A stretch of DNA of 27,075 bases. It comes from an uncultured bacterium. GTDB lineage: Bacteria; Cyanobacteriota; Vampirovibrionia; Gastranaerophilales; Gastranaerophilaceae. Below are positions 21,358 to 27,075 of this stretch, one piece after another (the first letter of the stretch is position 1; each line of letters begins with the position of its first letter). The stretch lies in contig USHE01000004.1 in NCBI GenBank assembly GCA_900554385.1, positions 1-27,075 on the forward strand, in the 5' to 3' direction. A program made the translations under genes and the position numbers. The notes beneath the pieces were generated by a model. The model saw only the letters and a program-made list of their open reading frames with translations. It ran no database searches and was not told the DNA's origin.

Positions 21358-22408
21358 ATTTTCTATTTTTCTTAAATACTAATATAATTAAGACTGCAGA
21401 TATTATGATTAGTGGTATTGATATCAAAGGTCTTACAGCTATCCAAGCAATTGCAATAGTAATTAATGTAAGTGCAAGGGCTATTATAGTTGCTGCAAAA
21501 ATTGTTAATCGCTCTGCTATTTCTCCAATTACAGGAATAAATGAGAAGATTTTTGAAAGCGGAGATAAGATTAGACTAATACCGATAGCCATGAAAATAA
21601 ATCCAACAAATCTTAGGAGGAATACTAACATTTTTGCATCGTCCTTGAACATTTTAACCATTTCTTTTGCTGTGTGTATTCCATTATAAAGCAATCCTAC
21701 CGTGTATTTTTTATTCTTAAATTCATACAGCATTTTATTATATTGGGAAGATATTACGGATACCGGAGAGTTAACCGGTAAATATTTATATGATATTCTG
21801 TAATCCCCTATTTCCGGATTTGAATAATTTGTTCCGCTGAAATAAAAGCCTGAAACTGTCTGATAACCTGATTTATTGGGAAGATTTGAGAAGCTGCTGT
21901 TTGCACTCAAGTCTTCTATTAATGTTTTATCGAGTTTAAACTCTCCCAGAGATACATTTTCTGCGTAGAAGGTATCAGACTTAATAGTCATTCGTGGATT
22001 TCTGTGTCCACCTTGTTCAAAGTAATCAGAGTTAATTTCTCTATCCTTCCATTCTTTTGTGTAATTGCAGGATCTTCGTTTTGAGCTCCCGCTGCCGGAT
22101 GTTGAACAGGACTCATCCCACTGATACATTTCAACTTTTCTCTCTATTACAGGTGTGTTTATCGTAACAAAATCATCAGAAACATTATCGTTTGATGTTA
22201 CGCTTCCTGTGTAATGTACCAGTTTTAAGTTATTCGTAGGATTATAATTTGTAATGCTTATTACATTCTTTTGAATAAAATCGGCTTTTCTAAGGTTCTC
22301 TACATAACTTGCTTCATTGTTCCATAAAATTAAAAAAGAAGCAAAAAAAAGTACTACACCTAATATAAAGCCACTGAATACATTCTTAACTTTTTCGCCT
22401 AAATTCAT
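21356..22408 (-). CDS. TMEM43-family membrane protein
   Basis: The 350-residue protein fits the TMEM43 (PF07787) layout: one N-terminal membrane helix (about 14-34), a long soluble domain of about 220 residues with the family's EMYQWDE and YKEW-like elements (here TKEWKDREINSDYFEQ), and a cluster of four helices at the C terminus. In animals TMEM43/LUMA sits in the inner nuclear membrane; the bacterial role is unknown. I chose the ATG at 22406-22408 because GGAGG lies five bases upstream; a TTG four codons earlier would overlap that site. A Cys/Ser-rich insert (about 100-115) may form a disulfide. Confidence 0.88.
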   Translation of the reverse strand: MNLGEKVKNVFSGFILGVVLFFASFLILWNNEASYVENLRKADFIQKNVISITNYNPTNNLKLVHYTGSVTSNDNVSDDFVTINTPVIERKVEMYQWDESCSTSGSGSSKRRSCNYTKEWKDREINSDYFEQGGHRNPRMTIKSDTFYAENVSLGEFKLDKTLIEDLSANSSFSNLPNKSGYQTVSGFYFSGTNYSNPEIGDYRISYKYLPVNSPVSVISSQYNKMLYEFKNKKYTVGLLYNGIHTAKEMVKMFKDDAKMLVFLLRFVGFIFMAIGISLILSPLSKIFSFIPVIGEIAERLTIFAATIIALALTLITIAIAWIAVRPLISIPLIIISAVLIILVFKKNRK

Positions 22409-22474
22409 ATATACCTCCAAATAATAAATAACAATGTAATATTATCTTATTGTTGCAGAGGCTACATCATTTAT

Positions 22475-22804
22475 TTAGTCTAAAAGCCCTAAGTCTTTTA
22501 AAAATCGTGAATTATCTGCAAGTTTTTCGAGTTTTTCATCTTCAAGCGGATCTATTGTGCCGTTATGCAGCAGATTATTTACAAGTTCGTTGTGCGAGGT
22601 GTTGTCTGGGTCAGATAAGACAAGCTTTGAAAACTTTTTGATGTCGTGTTGTTTTTCATATAATTTAACAGCACGCTTCGACAATCCGTCTAAAAACTCA
22701 TTTTTTGACATATTAAAATCTACGTCAATCGGTTTTATCATTCCATTGAATGCTTTGTTACTTTTTGTATTGAATTTTTTAGAAAGTTTTTTAAATAGTT
22801 CCAT
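22475..22804 (-). CDS. Small charged protein of unknown function
   Basis: The 109-residue protein is Lys-, Asn- and Leu-rich and helical, with a basic N-terminus (ELFKKLSKKFNTKSNK) and an acidic Leu-rich C-terminus. I recognise no family. The ATG at 22802-22804 has GAGGA eight bases upstream; a TTG five codons earlier is inside that site. It lies 66 bases upstream of the TMEM43 gene on the same strand, so cotranscription is possible. Confidence 0.7.
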   Translation of the reverse strand: MELFKKLSKKFNTKSNKAFNGMIKPIDVDFNMSKNEFLDGLSKRAVKLYEKQHDIKKFSKLVLSDPDNTSHNELVNNLLHNGTIDPLEDEKLEKLADNSRFLKDLGLLD

Positions 22805-22823
22805 GACACATATCCTCAATTTT

Positions 22824-22852
22824 ATTATCCTATTTTTTTGTCAATTTTGCAA
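22824..22852 (-). promoter_or_regulatory. Sigma70-like promoter for the 109-residue protein
   Basis: On the minus strand, TTGCAA (22847-22852), a 17-base spacer and GATAAT (22824-22829), about 20 bases before the start. Confidence 0.4.
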
Positions 22853-22889
22853 TTATTCTTTAGATTAAGTATTGAGGAGTGTTTTTGTC

Positions 22890-22918
22890 TTGATTAATCT
22901 TTTTATTTAATCTATAAT
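22890..22918 (+). promoter_or_regulatory. Sigma70 promoter for serS
   Basis: TTGATT (22890-22895), a 17-base spacer and TATAAT (22913-22918). The leader is only about 27 bases, so there is no room for a T-box. Confidence 0.6.
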
Positions 22919-22952
22919 ATTTGTGCAAATAAGAATAAGAAAGAGGTTGAAA

Positions 22953-24218
22953 ATGCTTGATATAAAACTAATTCGCGAATGTCCTGAAAAAATTAATGAA
23001 CTTTTAAAACGTAGAAACCCGGATTTATCAATTGATGAAGTTATTAAGATTGATGAAGAAAGACGTAAAATACAGACATCTGCGGACGAATTGAGAGCAA
23101 AAAGAAAAGCTGAATCTCAGAAAATTGGCGAACTTAAAAAGAAAGGTGAAAATACTGACGCTATTCAGGAAGATGTTCGTAAAATTGGTGATGAGATTAA
23201 AGCGTTAGAAGATAAACAGTCTGTTTTGGATGAAAAACAGAGAGATTTATTATTGCATATTCCGAATATTCCTGATGAAACTACCCCTATAGGTGTGTCA
23301 GAAGATGATAATCAGGAAGTTTATAAATGGGGTGAGCCAAGAAAATTTGATTTTGAATTTAAGCCTCACTGGGATTTATGTGAAGAAAAGGGGCTTGTAG
23401 ACTTTGAACGCGGTGTAAAACTTTCGCAAAGCCGTTTCACTCTTTACAGAGGGAAAGGTGCTAAACTTGAACGTGCAATTATCAACTTTTTCTTAGACTA
23501 TCACTGCGGAGAACAGGGTTACGAAGAAATCTTACCTCCGTTTATGGCTAATGCTGCAACTATGACTGGTACCGGTCAGCTTCCAAAGTTCGCAGAAGAT
23601 ATGTATAAATGTGTTGATGAAGATTTATACCTTATTCCAACTGCTGAAGTTCCTGTAACAAATATTTATGCCGGCGAAATTTTATCAGAAGATGATTTGC
23701 CTAAATATATGACGGCATATACTCCGTGTTTCCGTCGTGAAGCAGGATCTGCAGGTAAAGATACAAGAGGGTTAATTCGTGTTCACCAGTTTAATAAGGT
23801 TGAATTGGTAAAATTATGTACACCTCAAACAAGCAAAGAGGAGCATGAAAAATTAACAGAAGATGCTGAAAAAATGCTTCAATTATTAGAACTCCCTTAT
23901 CGCAGAGAAGCTCTTTGTACTGCAGATATCGGATTTTCTGCTAATAAATGCTGGGATTTGGAAGTTTGGAAGCCGTCTTATGGATCTTATAAAGAAATTT
24001 CAAGCTGTTCAAATTACGGTGATTATCAGGCAAGACGTGCAAATATAAGATACCGTGATAAAGAAACAGGAAAAGTTCAGTTTGTTCATACTATTAACGG
24101 TTCAGGGCTTGCTGTCGGAAGAACGTTTGCGGCTATTGTCGAAAATTATCAGCAGGCGGATGGAACAATCATTATTCCGGAAGTCCTCAGAAAATATACA
24201 GGTTTTGATAAGATATAA
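22953..24218 (+). CDS. serS: Seryl-tRNA synthetase
   Basis: The 421-residue class II synthetase charges tRNA-Ser. Residues 1-110 form the long antiparallel coiled coil that grips the tRNA variable arm (charged heptads such as ADELRAKRKAESQKI). The catalytic core follows: TGTGQLPKFAEDMYK, motif 2 CFRREAGSAGKDTRGLIRVH, and motif 3 NGSGLAVGRTFAAIVEN, with the HQFNKVELV and NYGDYQARRANIRYR segments typical of SerRS. The ATG at 22953 has GAGG six bases upstream; an in-frame ATG ten codons earlier has no support. It stands alone, with promoter and terminator. Confidence 0.97.
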   Translation: MLDIKLIRECPEKINELLKRRNPDLSIDEVIKIDEERRKIQTSADELRAKRKAESQKIGELKKKGENTDAIQEDVRKIGDEIKALEDKQSVLDEKQRDLLLHIPNIPDETTPIGVSEDDNQEVYKWGEPRKFDFEFKPHWDLCEEKGLVDFERGVKLSQSRFTLYRGKGAKLERAIINFFLDYHCGEQGYEEILPPFMANAATMTGTGQLPKFAEDMYKCVDEDLYLIPTAEVPVTNIYAGEILSEDDLPKYMTAYTPCFRREAGSAGKDTRGLIRVHQFNKVELVKLCTPQTSKEEHEKLTEDAEKMLQLLELPYRREALCTADIGFSANKCWDLEVWKPSYGSYKEISSCSNYGDYQARRANIRYRDKETGKVQFVHTINGSGLAVGRTFAAIVENYQQADGTIIIPEVLRKYTGFDKI

Positions 24219-24219
24219 G

Positions 24220-24244
24220 AAAAACTCCCGAAAGGGAGTTTTTT
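24220..24244. terminator. Rho-independent terminator after serS
   Basis: AAAAACTCCC and GGGAGTTTTT pair around a GAAA tetraloop. Being symmetrical, it can also end the convergent small gene at 24266. Confidence 0.85.
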
Positions 24245-24265
24245 ATTTACGATTAATCTATATTA

Positions 24266-24658
24266 TTATTTTAGTTTGCTTAAAATTTCATCTGGGTTGA
24301 TATCTTTTATTTTAGCATTTTTTTCTGCGTATTTATCAGCTTTGAGGCATAATTTATTTATAAAAGAGATAGCGTTTTCAAAAAATCCCTGCTTGTAGTC
24401 TTCTATTTTCGTAAACATATTACTTTCTTTTGGAACAAGACGACCATCAAGTTTTTTTGAATTATGTCTTCCAAAAAGAATTATATCAACCATAGTGTTT
24501 CTATTTTGATTTTCTGTAAGAGTTTGAAATGTTTTCCAATTTTCAGGTTTGAGGGCTTTTTTCAAGGTTTCGTCTGCTCCACTATATAATTTTATTGCTC
24601 CAAAAGCCGGATTTTGGCTGCGGTTATTTGTTAAATTTTTGATAGAATTAACTTGCAT
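24266..24658 (-). CDS. Small 'AFG-motif' protein of unknown function (paralogue of 11897-12403)
   Basis: The 130-residue protein starts with an Asn-rich tail and NPAFGAIKLYSGAD, then a helix and a Val/Ile strand (NTMVDIILFG). This matches residues of about 10-55 of the 168-residue protein at 11897. The C-terminal half is helical and Lys-rich (KLCLKADKYAEKNAKI). There is no signal peptide or membrane helix. AAGGAG lies six bases before the ATG. It is monocistronic between the serS terminator and the helicase promoter. The function is unknown. Confidence 0.78.
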   Translation of the reverse strand: MQVNSIKNLTNNRSQNPAFGAIKLYSGADETLKKALKPENWKTFQTLTENQNRNTMVDIILFGRHNSKKLDGRLVPKESNMFTKIEDYKQGFFENAISFINKLCLKADKYAEKNAKIKDINPDEILSKLK

Positions 24659-24722
24659 ATATTTCTCCTTAATTTTTATTGTGCTAAATTGAAAACCTGT
24701 AAAAATATTTTTTGCCGTTTTC

Positions 24723-24752
24723 TTAACAAATTTTTATATTATATGTTATAAT
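24723..24752 (+). promoter_or_regulatory. Sigma70-like promoter for the helicase gene
   Basis: TTAACA (24723-24728), an 18-base spacer and a perfect TATAAT (24747-24752). The Shine-Dalgarno GAGGAG lies just before the start at 24778. Confidence 0.55.
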
Positions 24753-24777
24753 GGATATAGATAATTGAGGAGTATGA

Positions 24778-25464
24778 ATGTACGAATTTCCGTTTGAACT
24801 GGATGAATTTCAAAAAGATGCATGTAATTACATAGATGCAGGTAAGAGCGTTGTTGTCTGTGCGCCAACCGGTGCCGGTAAGACCGTTATAGCCCAGCAT
24901 GCTATTCATCGTGCATTAGATAACGGTACCCGTATTTTTTATACTACTCCGTTAAAGGCGTTATCAAACCAGAAGTTTTATGATTTTTCCGAAAAATACG
25001 GTTCCGATAAGGTTGGACTTTTAACAGGCGACACGTCGATTAACAGAAATGCTCAAATTGTTATTATGACAACCGAAGTTTTCAGAAATATGCTATACGG
25101 AACAAATTTCGGTGCAGTTGCTGATAACATGAAGGATGTAAGATATGTAGTTCTTGATGAAGTTCACTATATGAACGATGAACAGCGTGGAACAGTTTGG
25201 GAAGAAAGTATTATTTACTGCCCGACTAATGTTCAAATAATCGCGCTTTCTGCAACTGTTGCCAATGCTGATGAACTTACAGACTGGATAAATACTGTTC
25301 ATTCTAAAACTGAACTCGTTGATACAGATTTCAGACCTGTGCCTTTGAGATTTTTCTATTTTGACAGTTCTCAGCCGGATAAACTTTTGCCTCTTTTAAC
25401 TCCGTCAGGTCAGTTAAATAAGAGGATAAAACCAGAAAACCGCCTGTGGGGGCATAACAGATAA
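24778..25464 (+). CDS. Ski2-like DEVH helicase, N-terminal RecA domain (gene interrupted)
   Basis: The first 228 residues of a Ski2/Mtr4-type superfamily 2 RNA helicase. Motif I is APTGAGKT (29-36), Ia TTPLKALSNQK (56-66), II DEVH (127-130) and III LSAT (157-160). Homologues are standard in Cyanobacteria and are thought to unwind RNA in its processing or decay. The frame stops at TAA (25462-25464), in the poorly conserved linker between the two RecA domains. The same frame carries a second TAA (25471-25473), then continues as SYVKEIVRYLYYQD into the C-terminal part. The start has GAGGAG five bases upstream. Confidence 0.88.
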   Translation: MYEFPFELDEFQKDACNYIDAGKSVVVCAPTGAGKTVIAQHAIHRALDNGTRIFYTTPLKALSNQKFYDFSEKYGSDKVGLLTGDTSINRNAQIVIMTTEVFRNMLYGTNFGAVADNMKDVRYVVLDEVHYMNDEQRGTVWEESIIYCPTNVQIIALSATVANADELTDWINTVHSKTELVDTDFRPVPLRFFYFDSSQPDKLLPLLTPSGQLNKRIKPENRLWGHNR

Positions 25465-25515
25465 AAACAATAATCTTATGTAAAAGAAATTGTACGCTAT
25501 CTATATTATCAAGAC

Positions 25516-27063
25516 ATGCTGCCTGCGATATATTTTACATTCTCACGTAATAAATGTGACGAGCAGATGGAAAAATGTGCAGGACTTGAACTTGTTACAA
25601 AAGGTGAACGCGCTCAAATTCGTCAGTTTATAGATGATTATATCGCAGAAAACCCGCACCTTTATAACAATAAACATATTGAATACCTCTTATGCGGAGT
25701 GGCTTCGCACCATGCAGGGCTTCTTCCTGCTTGGAAAAATTTGGTGGAAAAATTATTCCAAAAAGGTTTGATTAAAGTTGTATTTGCGACGGAAACACTT
25801 GCTGCCGGAATAAATATGCCGGCTCGTTCTACAGTTATTAGTTCAACAAGTAAAAGAACTGACAGCGGGCATCGAATGCTTACGGCGAGCGAGTTCCTCC
25901 AAATGTCCGGGCGTGCTGGAAGACGCGGTATGGACGAAATTGGTTACGTAACGGTTGTAGGGACTCAATTTCAAACCCCTGAAGAAGTCGCCGAGCTTGT
26001 TTTAAGTGATGCAAATCCTCTGGAAAGTCGTTTTTCTCCAAGTTATTCTATGGTTTTGAACCTATTGCAGCGATTTTCGCTTGATGAAGCTAAAGAATTA
26101 ATCTTGAAAAGTTTCGGATATTTTTCATCAGGCTCGCGTCTAAAACCGTTATTGCAGCTTAAATCTTCTCTTGAAGGAGAAATTAGAGCCAGAGAATTTG
26201 TTTGTCCAAGCAAATTAACTGATGCAGAATTGCACGAGTATGACAAATTACGTCATATTTACGTTCAAAATCGCCAAACTTATAAAAAGATTACCAAGCA
26301 GGAACGTTCTAAAAACAGACCTCTTTCTGCGGAGGTGGTACAGTTTGGTAGAGAAACAAAGGCTATGCTTGAAAAAATGCATAATTTCCCGTGCGATACT
26401 TGCAAGCTTTATAAAAAACATACTAAAGGTATTGAAGTTATTAATAGATTTGACTCTAAATTAAAGAAATTAGATAAAGAAATTGAGCGTCAGAGGGATA
26501 TTTTCTGGAATAAATTTTTAGCACACAGAAGTGTATTAATTGATTTTGGTTATTTGAAAGATGATTATCCTACGGATAAGGGCGTTACAACGTCGCAGAT
26601 ACGTTCTGAAAATGAATTATTTATTGCTGAGATTATTTTCTCTCATGTTTTAGAAAATCTTACTCCAGCCCAGCTTGCAGGAGTTGTCTGTGCCATAACA
26701 ACAGAAGATTTGAGAATTGATATTCCTTACATTCCATTTTCAGAACCTGTAAGGAAGACATTAAATCAAATTAGAAATATTAAAAGAAAAGTTGAGAAGG
26801 TTCAAAATGCATATTCGGTAGAGGCTCCGCTTTACATAAATCCTTATTTTAGTTCGTTGATTGAGTTGTGGGTTGACGGTGCCGATTGGGAAACTGTTTC
26901 CGGGCAGATTGAAATAGGTGAAGGTGACATTGTACGTTCGTTTAAACGAGTTGTAGATGTTCTTCGTCAATTTACTACAATATCAAATGTTCCGGAAGCA
27001 TTAGTTTTTACTGCACGTGAAGCAATTGAAAAGATTTTGCGTGAACCGGTGGATGTAGATTAA
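25516..27063 (+). CDS. Ski2-like DEVH helicase, C-terminal part (gene interrupted)
   Basis: These 515 residues are in the same frame as the N-terminal part and complete the helicase. They contain motif IV (PAIYFTFSRNKCDE), motif V (FATETLAAGINMPARS) and motif VI (QMSGRAGRRGMDEIG), the winged-helix and ratchet region, and a C-terminal DSHCT domain (LTPAQLAGVVCAITTEDLR). The nominal ATG (25516) lies inside a conserved stretch and has no Shine-Dalgarno; coding similarity extends upstream to about 25474. Without motifs I-III this piece cannot hydrolyse ATP. Intact length would be about 760 residues. A ribosome binding site for another gene follows at once. Confidence 0.88.
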   Translation: MLPAIYFTFSRNKCDEQMEKCAGLELVTKGERAQIRQFIDDYIAENPHLYNNKHIEYLLCGVASHHAGLLPAWKNLVEKLFQKGLIKVVFATETLAAGINMPARSTVISSTSKRTDSGHRMLTASEFLQMSGRAGRRGMDEIGYVTVVGTQFQTPEEVAELVLSDANPLESRFSPSYSMVLNLLQRFSLDEAKELILKSFGYFSSGSRLKPLLQLKSSLEGEIRAREFVCPSKLTDAELHEYDKLRHIYVQNRQTYKKITKQERSKNRPLSAEVVQFGRETKAMLEKMHNFPCDTCKLYKKHTKGIEVINRFDSKLKKLDKEIERQRDIFWNKFLAHRSVLIDFGYLKDDYPTDKGVTTSQIRSENELFIAEIIFSHVLENLTPAQLAGVVCAITTEDLRIDIPYIPFSEPVRKTLNQIRNIKRKVEKVQNAYSVEAPLYINPYFSSLIELWVDGADWETVSGQIEIGEGDIVRSFKRVVDVLRQFTTISNVPEALVFTAREAIEKILREPVDVD

Positions 27064-27066
27064 TTT

Positions 27067-27075
27067 AAGAAAGGA
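27067..27075 (+). promoter_or_regulatory. Ribosome binding site of a gene starting beyond the window
   Basis: AAGAAAGGA ends the window four bases after the helicase stop. Its position suggests a cotranscribed gene begins just outside. Confidence 0.4.

Noticed and set aside
22853..22952. T-box or other riboswitch upstream of serS
   Set aside because: The promoter leaves a leader of about 27 bases, too short for a T-box, and no terminator hairpin is present.
3871..25473. TAA reassigned to an amino acid
   Set aside because: Most genes here end in TAA in the expected place, and only two genes have internal TAA.
1..27075. tRNA or rRNA genes, insertion sequences, prophage
   Set aside because: No T-loop-like GTTCGAATC cores in a cloverleaf context, no transposase or integrase motifs, and no long inverted repeats were found by eye.

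Overview
The window is an AT-rich, densely packed bacterial chromosome segment with no phage, transposon, rRNA, tRNA or CRISPR. The gene mix points to the non-photosynthetic sister group of Cyanobacteria (Melainabacteria/Vampirovibrionia, probably gut Gastranaerophilales). It has a Ski2-like DEVH/DSHCT helicase of the cyanobacterial type, an exported SLH-domain protein, a DxNG-type pseudopilin, Clp_N-only and ClpX-zinc-finger-only proteins, and many small lineage-type proteins. The taxonomic call is inference from gene content, not from a marker tree.

Layout. (1) 1-448: the 3' end of uvrB. (2) 450-8093, minus strand: a polycistronic run starting at a sigma70-like promoter near 8122-8151. In transcription order it encodes a ClpX-type zinc-finger protein, a HEAT-like protein, RuvX, a DUF1292 protein, a six-repeat Clp_N-only protein, TilS, Hpt and an orphan soluble histidine kinase. 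A membrane protein with its own promoter follows. Most junctions overlap or are spaced by a few bases. (3) 8167-9662, plus strand: a TPR lipoprotein and Lgt, the enzyme that lipidates such proteins. (4) 9652-12725: a pseudopilin, an XRE regulator coupled to an MFS exporter, and two small proteins of unknown function. (5) 12726-13013: a gene-free stretch that looks like a small RNA locus with GA tracts and a plus-strand terminator. (6) 13014-17787: pyruvate kinase, an SLH/glycine-zipper envelope protein, a Cys-rich exported protein, a small membrane protein coupled to a uridine-kinase-like P-loop kinase, and a 53-residue ORF. (7) 17959-20135: two related glycine-zipper proteins sharing an identical 15-bp promoter-proximal element. 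(8) 20331-27063: NAD-type isocitrate dehydrogenase, a TMEM43-family protein, a small protein, SerRS, another small 'AFG' protein, and the helicase.

Two normally intact genes are broken without a net change of frame. tilS has one in-frame TAA exactly where homologues carry an ordinary residue. The helicase has two in-frame TAA codons nine bases apart in a variable linker. Either the assembly has errors here or these genes are decaying.

The best candidates for something undescribed are four. First, an operon pairing two Clp regulatory domains (Clp_N and the ClpX zinc finger) as free-standing proteins without any ATPase. Second, a set of small proteins sharing an N-terminal Asn/Gln-rich '[SA]FG' motif. 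Third, a possible small RNA with three evenly spaced GA tracts. Fourth, the paired glycine-zipper proteins with a shared promoter element.
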